DNA of 64,000 nt from Streptomyces antnestii (lineage in GTDB: Bacteria > Actinomycetota > Actinomycetes > Streptomycetales > Streptomycetaceae), in NCBI RefSeq assembly GCF_004005495.1, contig NZ_RZYA01000013.1, positions 173,175 through 237,174 on the forward strand. The letters are read 5' to 3'. The notes under the pieces are model-generated. The model was not told where the DNA came from. It did no database searches and saw only the letters and a program-made list of their open reading frames with translations. Below, piece by piece: positions 1 to 6,848 of this stretch. The position numbers and the translations under genes are program-made. Numbering within the stretch: the stretch's first letter is position 1; every line of letters starts with the position of its first letter.

Positions 1-501
1 GCGCGTGATGTCGCGGAAGATGGCGCCGCCCGGGATGAAGATCTCCTTCTGGGAGGGCAGGTCGGCGCCGCCGGACTCGACGAGCGAGATGCACGGCAGC
101 TGGTTCGCGTACGCGATCTCGTTCGCCCGCAGCGCCTTCTTCAGGGACCACGGATTACTGGCGCCACCGCGCACCGTCGGGTCGTTCGCGGTGATCAGAC
201 ACTCCACGCCCTCCACGACACCGATCCCGGTGACGAGCGAGGCGCCGACGGTGTAGTCGCTGCCCCACGCGGCGAGCGGGGAGAGTTCGAGGAAAGGGGT
301 GTCGGGGTCGAGCAGCAGCTCGATCCGCTCGCGGGCGAGCAACTTGCCGCGCTTGCGGTGCCGTTGGACGTACTTCTCGCCGCCGCCCGCGAGCGCCTTG
401 GCGTGCTCGGCGTCCAGGTCGTCGAGCTTGGCGAGCATGGCCTCCCGATGGGCGGCGAAGTCGGCGCCCCCGACGTCGAGTGCCGAGGCGAGAACGGTCA
501 C
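1..501 (-). CDS. Acyl-CoA carboxylase carboxyltransferase (beta) subunit, N-terminal part
   Basis: Biotin-dependent acyl-CoA carboxylase beta chain, which transfers carboxyl from carboxybiotin to an acyl-CoA. Only the first 167 codons lie in the window; the gene runs off the left edge. The reading frame shows family landmarks: an N-terminal helical stretch with KRGKLLARERIELLLDP, then VVEGVECLITANDPTVRGGA and a substrate-pocket segment with ISLVESGGADLPSQKEIF. The GTG start at 501 is chosen because GGAGG lies 6 nt upstream (508-512). In related genomes this gene follows an AtuA-type gene in one operon and is followed by a biotin carboxylase and an acyl-CoA dehydrogenase. Here the space between the two is filled by an IS element at about 513-1923, so expression may depend on a promoter supplied by the element. 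The exact acyl-CoA substrate (propionyl, methylcrotonyl or geranyl type) cannot be told from this fragment. Confidence 0.9.
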   Translation of the reverse strand, partial: MTVLASALDVGGADFAAHREAMLAKLDDLDAEHAKALAGGGEKYVQRHRKRGKLLARERIELLLDPDTPFLELSPLAAWGSDYTVGASLVTGIGVVEGVECLITANDPTVRGGASNPWSLKKALRANEIAYANQLPCISLVESGGADLPSQKEIFIPGGAIFRDITR

Positions 502-520
502 CGGTTCCCTCCGAGGACGC

Positions 521-538
521 CCCGACCTCCAGGCCGGG
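521..538 (+). repeat. Left-end imperfect hairpin of the tnpB element
   Basis: CCCGACCT (521-528) pairs with AGGCCGGG (531-538) with one A-C mismatch. Its place just before the tnpB leader fits the subterminal hairpin that a Y1 transposase would recognise. The assignment rests on position and structure only. Confidence 0.45.
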
Positions 539-680
539 AAGGAATTGGAATCCTGCGGGGCAGGACAGGGAAAGCTGAACTGCTGTCAGGGCGGTTCGCT
601 GTCCGCCCATCTGTTCGGTGATTCGACCCACAGCTTGCAGGGGCTCTCAACTGTCGTACCTCCCGGCTAGGTTGGCGTTC

Positions 681-1907
681 ATGACGACATCGCAGGAAAA
701 GGCGGAGGGTGCCGGGCACGCCCGGTATACCTACCGTCTGCGCGTGTCGTCTTCGGCTGCTGCCGCCCTGGATTCGGAGTGGGCGCGGTGCCGGTGGATC
801 TGGAACGAATGCGTCGCCCGTTCGAGGAGAGCGCACGCGGAGGGCGAGAAGTGCGGTCCGGCCCACCTCGATAAGATGCTGACCGAGGCCCGTACCTCCA
901 ACGGATGGCTGCGGGAGGGTTCTTCGGTTCCGCAGCAGCAGATCGTCCGGGACTTCGGAAAGTCCCGCGCGAAGGCGCTGAAGGACATCAAGGCCCGGCT
1001 GCCACAGCGGCAGCGTGCCGGGATGCCGAAGTACAAGAAGAAGCGCGAGTCCAGGCCGACCCTGAACTACACACGGCGCGGGTTCCGGATCAAGGACGGC
1101 CGTCTGCACCTGGCAGGCGGAATCGTGCTGGGTGTCGTGTGGTCGCGGAGGCTGCCCGCCGATCCGTCCAGCGTGCGCGTGTACCAGGACAGTCTCGGCC
1201 ACTGGTACGCCAGCCTCGTCGTCCCCACCCAGCTTCAGCCGCTGCCGTCGACCGGCCGTGTGATCGGGATCGACTGGGGCGTCAGTCAGACCGCGACCAC
1301 CACCAGCGACGCTCACGACCTGGCCCACCCACAGCACGGAAACACTGCCGGAATGAAACTCACCCGGTACCAGCGGATGATGGCGCGCCGCAAACCAGCA
1401 CGCGGGCAGGCCGCATCGAAGGGCTACCGCGAGGCGAAGCGGCAGACCGCGAAAATCCACAAGAAGGCCGCCCGGCAGCGCCAGGACACCGGACGCAAGT
1501 GGGCCAAACGCGTCGTGACCGACCACGACGCCCTCGCCGTGGAGGACTTCCGCCCGAAGTTCCTCGCGAAGTCCACCATGGCCCGCAAAGCCGCCGACGC
1601 CGCGATCAGCGCCACCAAGCAGGCCCTCACCGAGATGGCCCGCAAACACGGACGCATCGTTCACCTTGTCCACCCCGCGCACACCACCATGGACTGCGCA
1701 CAGTGCGGAGCGAGAGCCAAGCACGCACTACCTCTTTCCGAACGTACCTACACGTGCACCGCGTGCGGAACGGTGTCCCCCAGGGACAAGAACTCCGCCC
1801 GCGTGATGCTCGTCCGGGCTGGTCTCAACCCGGCTGGTGCCGATCGTGCAAGACCTGCAGGACCGCCGGTCCGCAGGCAACGTGAGCCAGGAATCCCCTC
1901 CCATTAG
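681..1907 (+). CDS. tnpB: TnpB RNA-guided nuclease of an IS605-type element
   Basis: TnpB proteins are RuvC-type, omega-RNA-guided DNA endonucleases and the ancestors of Cas12; they favour retention of their transposon. With the ATG at 681 the protein has 408 residues, a normal TnpB length. The catalytic set is complete: D198 in GIDWG, E288 in VEDFRP, and D369 in RDKNSA. Between the last two lies an intact zinc ribbon, CxxC at 339/342 and CxxC at 359/362. The N-terminal half shows the usual basic helix-turn-helix-like segment with WIWNECV and QQQIVRDF. The stop codon (1905-1907) lies in the loop and right arm of the right-end hairpin, so the 3' part of the gene probably doubles as the omega-RNA scaffold. 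An in-frame TTG/ATG further upstream (618) is possible, but the conserved start is at 681. Likely active by sequence. Confidence 0.93.
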   Translation: MTTSQEKAEGAGHARYTYRLRVSSSAAAALDSEWARCRWIWNECVARSRRAHAEGEKCGPAHLDKMLTEARTSNGWLREGSSVPQQQIVRDFGKSRAKALKDIKARLPQRQRAGMPKYKKKRESRPTLNYTRRGFRIKDGRLHLAGGIVLGVVWSRRLPADPSSVRVYQDSLGHWYASLVVPTQLQPLPSTGRVIGIDWGVSQTATTTSDAHDLAHPQHGNTAGMKLTRYQRMMARRKPARGQAASKGYREAKRQTAKIHKKAARQRQDTGRKWAKRVVTDHDALAVEDFRPKFLAKSTMARKAADAAISATKQALTEMARKHGRIVHLVHPAHTTMDCAQCGARAKHALPLSERTYTCTACGTVSPRDKNSARVMLVRAGLNPAGADRARPAGPPVRRQREPGIPSH

Positions 1908-1923
1908 GGAGGGGAGGATTCAA
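1760..1923 (+). ncRNA. Candidate omega-RNA scaffold at tnpB 3' end
   Basis: Inference by analogy with ISDra2 and similar elements, where the guide RNA overlaps the tnpB 3' end and terminates in the flanking DNA. The scaffold here would include the terminal hairpin 1895-1914 and end at the TTCAA at 1919-1923. The guide would then be the flank that starts AGCAGGACCTCC at 1924, which is antisense to the end of the AtuA-type gene. The 5' limit is arbitrary. No promoter was identified. Confidence 0.35.
1895..1914 (+). repeat. Right-end hairpin of the tnpB element
   Basis: CCCCTCCC (1895-1902), loop ATTA, GGGAGGGG (1907-1914): a perfect 8-bp stem. It overlaps the tnpB stop codon and is followed by GGATTCAA at the putative cleavage site. 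Confidence 0.75.
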
Positions 1924-3653
1924 AGCAGGACCTCCGGTATGTCCAGATGACGGGAGCGCAGCCACTCGCCGAGCCCCTTGGCCTGCGGGTCGAAACGGTG
2001 CCGGGATGCGACGCCCTGGCCCAGGAGGCCGGTGACGGTGAAGTTGAGGGCGCGCAGGTTGGGCAGTACATGGCGTACGACGGTCAGCGGGCGGGTCTCG
2101 GGCAGCAGCTCCCGGAAGCGCTCGACGGTCAGCTCGTGCGCGAGCCACGCCCACGCGTCGTCGCCGTCCACCCACACCCCCACGTTGGCGTCGCCGCCCT
2201 TGTCGCCGCTGCGCGCCCCGGCGACGGCCCCGAGGGGGACGCGGCGGGTGGGGCCGGGCGGCGGGGGCGCGGGCAGGGGCGGCGGCTCCACGTCCGAGAG
2301 GGCGCGGGTGGCGCCGTCGTACGTGATCAACTGCCGTTCCCCGTACGGCAGTACGGCCACCTGCTCGACGTCGGCCCGGTCCACGTACGCCGCCTCGAAC
2401 ACCCCGTACGGCGCGGCCTTCCCTGGCGGGGCCGTCACGTGGAAGCCGGGATAGCTGCCGAGCGCCAGCTCGATCGCGGCGCTGCTGAGGGTGCGGCCCA
2501 CCGTGTCCGCGTCGGCGTCCCGGACGACGAGCCTCAGCAGCGCGCTCGCCGTCTCCTGCGTCTCCGCGTCCGGGCGGTCCGTGCGGGCCAGCTCCCATGT
2601 CACCTGCGCGGGCCGGGACTTGGCCCGCGCGAACGCGTCGTCCATCTGGTCCCGTACGAGCGCCGCCTTGGCCTCGATGTCGAGACCGGTGAGCACGAAC
2701 ACGACCTCGTTGCGGAACCCGCCGAGCCGGTTGAGGCCCGCCTTGAGGGTGGGCGGCGGCGCCTCGCCGCGTACGCCGTCCACGCGGACGCGGTCCGGCG
2801 CCTCCTGCGTGAGCCGTACGGTGTCGAGGCGCGCGGTCACGTCGGGCCCCGCGTACCGGGCGCCGCCCGTCTCGTAAAGCAGCTGCTCCGTCACCGTGCC
2901 CACGTCGACGAACCCGCCCGTGCCGGGGTGCTTGGTGATGACGCAGGAGCCGTCCTCGTGGAGCTCGGCGAGGGGGAAGCCGGGGCGGCGAAGCTCACTG
3001 GCGCGCTCCTTGAAGCGAGAGTGGTTGCCGCCCGTCGCCTGCGTGCCGCACTCCAGGAGGTGCCCGGCGACGACGGCCCCCGCGAGCCTGTCGTACGCGT
3101 CCTGCGCCCACCCGAAGTGCCAGGCCGCGGGCCCGGTGACGAGCGCGGCGTCGGTGACGCGCCCGGTGACCACGATGTCGGCGCCGGCCGCGAGGCAGGC
3201 GGTGATGCCGGCGCCGCCGAGGTAGGCGTTGGCGGTGAGCGCGCCGGGGAAACGTCCGCCCGGCGCGAGGTCGTCGCCCTCGACGTGCGCCACGCGCGCG
3301 TGGAGCCCGAGCCGGGCCGCCAACTCCCTTACTGCGTCCGCGAGTCCGGCCGGATTGAGGCCGCCCGCGTTCGCGACGATCCGCACGCCCCGGTCGAGCG
3401 CGAGGCCGAGGGTCTCCTCCAACTGGCGCAGGAACGTGCGGGCGTAGCCGCGCGCGGGGTCCTTCAGGCGGTCGCGGCCCAGGATGAGCATGGTCAGTTC
3501 GGCGAGATAGTCGCCGGTCAGGACGTCGAGGGGGCCGCCTTCGAGCATCTCGCGCAGGGCGTCGAAGCGGTCGCCGTAGAAGCCGGAGGCGTTGCCGACG
3601 CGCAGGACGTCCCCGCTCACGGCACGGCCGCCTCCGCCGGGGGTCCCGCTCAC
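1920..3653 (-). CDS. Acyclic terpene utilisation AtuA-family protein (DUF1446)
   Basis: The AtuA/DUF1446 family is found in gene clusters for acyclic terpene, leucine/isovalerate or other branched acyl-CoA breakdown; its exact reaction is not settled. The protein (577 aa from GTG 3653) shows the N-terminal DUF1446 core with RVGNASGFYGDRFDA, NAGGLNPAGLAD, VVTGRVTDAALV and ECGTQATGGNHSRFKE. It ends in the C-terminal AtuA-like region with AGARSGDKGGDANVGVW. The start at 3653 overlaps the stop of the upstream gene by GTGA, which suggests coupling; a GTG at 3620 with GGAGG 10 nt upstream is a good alternative (566 aa). The stop codon TGA (1920-1922) lies inside the TTCAA at the right end of the inserted tnpB element. 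The element may therefore have supplied the stop, and a few native C-terminal residues could differ from relatives. Confidence 0.88.
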   Translation of the reverse strand: MSGTPGGGGRAVSGDVLRVGNASGFYGDRFDALREMLEGGPLDVLTGDYLAELTMLILGRDRLKDPARGYARTFLRQLEETLGLALDRGVRIVANAGGLNPAGLADAVRELAARLGLHARVAHVEGDDLAPGGRFPGALTANAYLGGAGITACLAAGADIVVTGRVTDAALVTGPAAWHFGWAQDAYDRLAGAVVAGHLLECGTQATGGNHSRFKERASELRRPGFPLAELHEDGSCVITKHPGTGGFVDVGTVTEQLLYETGGARYAGPDVTARLDTVRLTQEAPDRVRVDGVRGEAPPPTLKAGLNRLGGFRNEVVFVLTGLDIEAKAALVRDQMDDAFARAKSRPAQVTWELARTDRPDAETQETASALLRLVVRDADADTVGRTLSSAAIELALGSYPGFHVTAPPGKAAPYGVFEAAYVDRADVEQVAVLPYGERQLITYDGATRALSDVEPPPLPAPPPPGPTRRVPLGAVAGARSGDKGGDANVGVWVDGDDAWAWLAHELTVERFRELLPETRPLTVVRHVLPNLRALNFTVTGLLGQGVASRHRFDPQAKGLGEWLRSRHLDIPEVLL

Positions 3654-4444
3654 GCCGCCGACCCTTTCGCCGCGCGTCCCGCTCCTGGCGGGCCCGCGAA
3701 GGCCTGGGCGATGTCCAGCCAGTGGTCGGCGTCCACGCCTTCCGCGTGTACGTCGAGGTCGTCGCGGTGCGCGCGCTGCGTCACGAGGAGGCAGAAGTCG
3801 AGCGCGGTCCCGGTCACCCGCTGGGCGGCACCCTCGGGCCCGTAGGTCCACAGGTCGCCGGAGGGGGCGGTGAGTTCGACGCGGAACTCGTCCGCGGGCG
3901 GGGTGAGGCCGCGTGCGGCGAAGGCGAAGTCGCGGGCCCGGACACCGATCCTGGCCACGTGCCGCAGCCGGTCGGTGGGTTTGCGTACGACGCCCAGCGC
4001 GTCCGCCACGTCCTGCCCATGGGCCCAGGTCTCCATGAGCCGGCCCGTCGCCATGGAGGCGGCCGACATGGGTGGCCCGTACCAGGGGAAGCGCGTTCCG
4101 GCGGGGGCGGCGGCCAGGGCGCGGAGGAGTTCCTCGCGGCCCGCGCGCCAGCGGGCGAGCAGCTCGGCGGGCGGCAGCGCGGCGCCCGCCTCCGCTCCCT
4201 CGTCGACGAAGGCGTCGGGCGCGGCGACGGCGTCCCGCACGAGGGCGGCGAACGCGTCGGCGTCCGTCACGGCGAGCAGGGCGGAGTGGTCGGTCCACGC
4301 CAGATGCGCGATCTGGTGGGCGACGCTCCAGCGGGGCGCGGGCGTCGCGAGAGCCCAGCGGTCCTCGCTCAGCTCACTGACGATCCGGTCGAGTTCGGCG
4401 CTCTCACTGCGCAGATCCTCGAGCACGGCCAACGGGTCGGACAC
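3650..4444 (-). CDS. TIGR03084-family protein, DinB-like metal-binding fold
   Basis: First gene of the interrupted operon. The 264-residue protein has the N-terminal DinB/mycothiol-dependent maleylpyruvate isomerase-like four-helix bundle: LEDLRSESAELDRIVSEL at the start, WSVAHQIAHLAWTD and METWAHGQDVADALG carrying the histidines that usually bind the metal. A C-terminal mixed domain ends in AEGVDADHWLDIAQAFAG. Relatives are annotated only as TIGR03084 metal-binding proteins and often sit beside AtuA and acyl-CoA carboxylase genes, so a thiol- or metal-dependent step in acyl catabolism is an inference. The GTG start at 4444 has GGAGGGGAG 7-9 nt upstream. The stop overlaps the next gene by 4 nt. 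A palindromic operator-like site lies 64 nt upstream. Confidence 0.85.
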   Translation of the reverse strand: MSDPLAVLEDLRSESAELDRIVSELSEDRWALATPAPRWSVAHQIAHLAWTDHSALLAVTDADAFAALVRDAVAAPDAFVDEGAEAGAALPPAELLARWRAGREELLRALAAAPAGTRFPWYGPPMSAASMATGRLMETWAHGQDVADALGVVRKPTDRLRHVARIGVRARDFAFAARGLTPPADEFRVELTAPSGDLWTYGPEGAAQRVTGTALDFCLLVTQRAHRDDLDVHAEGVDADHWLDIAQAFAGPPGAGRAAKGSAA

Positions 4445-4507
4445 GATGCGCTCCCCTCCGGGGCACGACGGCGTGCCCCGGAGCATGGCAGCGCCCGGAG
4501 AAACAAT

Positions 4508-4519
4508 CAAGCGTGCTTG
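4508..4519. promoter_or_regulatory. Palindromic operator-like site (TetR type)
   Basis: CAAGC-GT-GCTTG is a perfect palindrome with flanks resembling the AAGC/GCTT core seen in many TetR-family operators. It lies upstream of the TIGR03084-AtuA-carboxylase operon. No TetR gene is nearby, so the cognate regulator would act in trans. The family assignment is inference from the motif. Confidence 0.45.
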
Positions 4520-4552
4520 TATGAAAATTGGCCAAGACGTAGGGCAAGACGA

Positions 4553-4582
4553 AGGGCCCTGCGCGAGTCCGCACAGGGCCCT
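4553..4582 (-). terminator. Stem-loop terminator after the EamA gene
   Basis: AGGGCCCTG at 4553-4561 pairs with CAGGGCCCT at 4574-4582; CG pairs and a small bulge extend the stem around the loop. It lies just past the stop of the minus-strand EamA gene and before the operator region of the next operon. Confidence 0.7.
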
Positions 4583-4609
4583 ATGTCACCGGGGCCGGGG
4601 GAGGCAGGC

Positions 4610-5653
4610 CTACGCCTCGGCCTCCACCTCCGTCGCCTCCGCCTTCGGCTTCGCCTCCGTCACCTTCGCCCGCCCCCGCCCCACCTGCGTACGCACCGCG
4701 CCGATGCTGGCCGCGATGACCAGGGCGATCGCGAGGGCGCCGACGGCGGACAGAGCCTGGTTCAGGATCAGGAACCCGGCGAGCGCGGCGATGGCCGGTT
4801 CCAGACTCATCATCACGGCGAACGTGGACGCGGGCAGGCGGCGCAGGGCGAGGAGTTCGAGGGTGTACGGCAGGACGGACGACAGGACGGCGACGGCCGC
4901 CCCGAGGCCGATCGTCGACGGCACGACGAGCCGGGACCCGGACGCCGCGATGCCGAGCGGCAGGCAGAGCACGGCCGCGACCGCCATCGCGAGGGCGAGA
5001 CCGTCCGCCTGCGGGAAACGGCGCCCCGTACGGGCGCTGAAGACGATGTACGCCGCCCACATGCCGCCCGCCGCGACGGCGAAGGCCGCGCCGACCAGGT
5101 CGAGGTCGCCGAACCCGCCCCCGCCGAGCAGGAACACGCCACAGAGCGCGAGGCCCGCCCAGACCGCGTTGACCAGGCGCCGGGAGGCGAGGACCGACAG
5201 GGCGAGCGGGCCGAGGACCTCAAGGGTCACGGCCGGGCCCAGGGGGATCCGCGACGCCGCCTGGTAGAAGAGCATGTTCATGCCGCCCATGGCGACGCCG
5301 AAGGTGATGACGGTGCCCCAGTCCGCGCGCGAGTGGCCGCGCAGCTTGGGCCGGCATACGACGAGCATCACGAGGGCGGCGACCACCAGGCGCAGGGTGA
5401 CCACGCCGACCGCGCCCGCGCGCGGCATCAGGCTCACCGCGACGGCCGCGCCGAACTGCACCGACACACAGCCGCCGAGCACGAGCCCGACCGGGCCGAG
5501 GGCGCCCCAGCGGGAGCCCTTCACCGCCGCGCCCTCGGGGGCGGGGGTCACGCCCGCCACCTCCGGCTGCGCCACCGCGGCCTCCGACTGCACCAGTACG
5601 GCGGCCGCCGCGTCGGCGCCGGCCGCCGCGCGGTCGGTACGTGAGACGTTCAC
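4610..5653 (-). CDS. EamA/DMT-family membrane exporter
   Basis: Drug/metabolite transporter superfamily protein with two EamA halves, about 347 residues. About ten hydrophobic segments begin after a 45-residue Ala-rich cytosolic leader. Landmarks are the paired motif LVVAALVMLVVCRP...GMNMLFYQAASRIPLGPAVTLEVLGPL in the first half and VLPYTLELLALRRLPASTFAVMMSLEPA in the second, which resemble RhtA-type amino-acid exporters. It probably exports a small polar metabolite; the substrate is unknown. The GTG start at 5653 is preceded by AAGGGAAGG. The C-terminus is a charged Lys/Glu/Ala tail. It diverges from a LysR gene with a 271-nt shared control region, a common arrangement in which the LysR protein controls the exporter. 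Confidence 0.87.
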   Translation of the reverse strand: MNVSRTDRAAAGADAAAAVLVQSEAAVAQPEVAGVTPAPEGAAVKGSRWGALGPVGLVLGGCVSVQFGAAVAVSLMPRAGAVGVVTLRLVVAALVMLVVCRPKLRGHSRADWGTVITFGVAMGGMNMLFYQAASRIPLGPAVTLEVLGPLALSVLASRRLVNAVWAGLALCGVFLLGGGGFGDLDLVGAAFAVAAGGMWAAYIVFSARTGRRFPQADGLALAMAVAAVLCLPLGIAASGSRLVVPSTIGLGAAVAVLSSVLPYTLELLALRRLPASTFAVMMSLEPAIAALAGFLILNQALSAVGALAIALVIAASIGAVRTQVGRGRAKVTEAKPKAEATEVEAEA

Positions 5654-5924
5654 GCCTTGTGCCTTCCCTTTCCCCACCGCCACCCACAGTTCATCAGGGT
5701 GGACTCCACCGTCCAAGGTAGTACACCGCGTCATGATCGTGGACCCGTTATACGGCTGACGTGCCGCTGACGTGCCACCACCATGCCGACCGTCGTGCCA
5801 CTGCCCTGCCGGCCCTCGTACGCGGTTGACGTACGCGGTCGGCCGGCAAAGGCCCACCTGCCAAGCTAAGTCGCCGCGCGCGGTCCGTGAAATGCCGACT
5901 GCGCTCCCGTTATGCTCCGCAGGC
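5654..5924. promoter_or_regulatory. Divergent control region EamA / LysR
   Basis: The region holds an inverted repeat, TGGAC-TCCACC-GTCCA (5700-5715), and a tandem repeat of GTACGCGGT near 5819-5841. The inverted repeat is a candidate LysR binding site, but it does not match T-N11-A exactly. No clear -35/-10 pair was recognised. Confidence 0.35.
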
Positions 5925-6848
5925 ATGAGCGGTCCGCATGCCCTCCACTCGCTGGAACTGCGCCATCTGCGCTGCTTCCTCGCCATCGCCGAGGAGGGCA
6001 ACGTCACACGCGCCGCCGCCCGCCTCCGCCTCACCCAGCCCGCCGTCTCCCGCACCCTCGCCGCCCTGGAGGACGCGCTCGGCGTACGGCTCGTCGACCG
6101 CTCCACCCACCACCTCGCGCTGACCCCCGAGGGCCGGGCGTTCCAGGAGAGCGCGACGGCAGCCGTCGCCGCGTTCGAGGACGCCCTCGACTCGGTACGC
6201 ACGGTGCGGCGCCCGCTGCGCGTCGGGCACGCCTGGTCGGCGGCGGGCCCGTACACGACACCCCTGCTGCGGCGCTGGCGCGAGCGGCACCCCGACGTAC
6301 CGCTCGAACTCCTGCGCATCGACGACCGCACCGCCGGGCTGACCCGCGGCGCCGTGGACGTCGCGCTCCTGCGCGGACCCGTGGACGCGCCCGGCCTGGT
6401 CACCGAACTCCTCTACACGGAGAGCCGGGTCGCCGCCGTGCCCTCCGACAGCCCTCTGTCCGCGCGCGCCGAGCTGGCCCTCGCCGACCTCTCCGCGCAC
6501 ACCATCGCCCTGAACCCCGTCTCCGGCAGCACCGCCCTCGACCTCTGGCCGCCCGCCGACCGGCCCACCGCGACGATCATCGTGGCCAACACGGACGACT
6601 GGCTCGCGGCCATCGCGGGCGACCGCGCGGTGGGCGTCACGACGACCGCCACCCCCGGCATGCACCCGCACCCGGGCGTCGTCTACGTCCCCCTGACGGA
6701 CGCCCCCGACCTGCCCGTGGTCCTCGCCTGGCGCGACGGCCCGCGCCACCCGGCGGTACGGGACCTGGTGACGCTGGCCCACGAGGTCGTACCCCCCGAC
6801 GCCACCCGGCCTACGGGACCCACGAAACCCACGCGCCCTAGGGGGTGA
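5925..6848 (+). CDS. LysR-family transcriptional regulator
   Basis: 307-residue LysR-type regulator starting at the ATG at 5925. The N-terminal winged helix-turn-helix is clear: LELRHLRCFLAIAEEGNVTRAA, then LTQPAVSRTLAALEDALGVRLVDR. The rest is the periplasmic-binding-like effector domain, with ALLRGPVDAPG and a NTDDWLAAIAGDRAVGVT segment. The coinducer is unknown. It is divergent from the EamA exporter, its likely target. Its 3' end overlaps the convergent FAD/Fe-S dehydrogenase gene by 11 bp (6838-6848). Confidence 0.92.
   Translation: MSGPHALHSLELRHLRCFLAIAEEGNVTRAAARLRLTQPAVSRTLAALEDALGVRLVDRSTHHLALTPEGRAFQESATAAVAAFEDALDSVRTVRRPLRVGHAWSAAGPYTTPLLRRWRERHPDVPLELLRIDDRTAGLTRGAVDVALLRGPVDAPGLVTELLYTESRVAAVPSDSPLSARAELALADLSAHTIALNPVSGSTALDLWPPADRPTATIIVANTDDWLAAIAGDRAVGVTTTATPGMHPHPGVVYVPLTDAPDLPVVLAWRDGPRHPAVRDLVTLAHEVVPPDATRPTGPTKPTRPRG

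Larger units (their letters stand above)
513..1923 (+). mobile_element. IS200/IS605-superfamily element carrying only tnpB (IS1341-like)
   Basis: A single-gene element with no tnpA (Y1 transposase). The right end is a perfect 8-bp stem with ATTA loop (1895-1914) followed by GGATTCAA, the kind of hairpin plus TCAA-like cleavage site seen at IS605-type right ends. At the left, an imperfect 8-bp hairpin occupies 521-538 just upstream of a tnpB leader. There are no inverted repeats or target duplication, as expected for this superfamily. The left boundary is approximate (somewhere within 505-520). The element lies between two genes that normally form one operon and points against them. It can only move if a TnpA acts in trans. 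Confidence 0.7.

Noticed and set aside
498..1724. 408-residue minus-strand frame opposite tnpB
   Set aside because: It is the antisense of a complete TnpB with all catalytic and zinc residues, and has no recognisable domain of its own.
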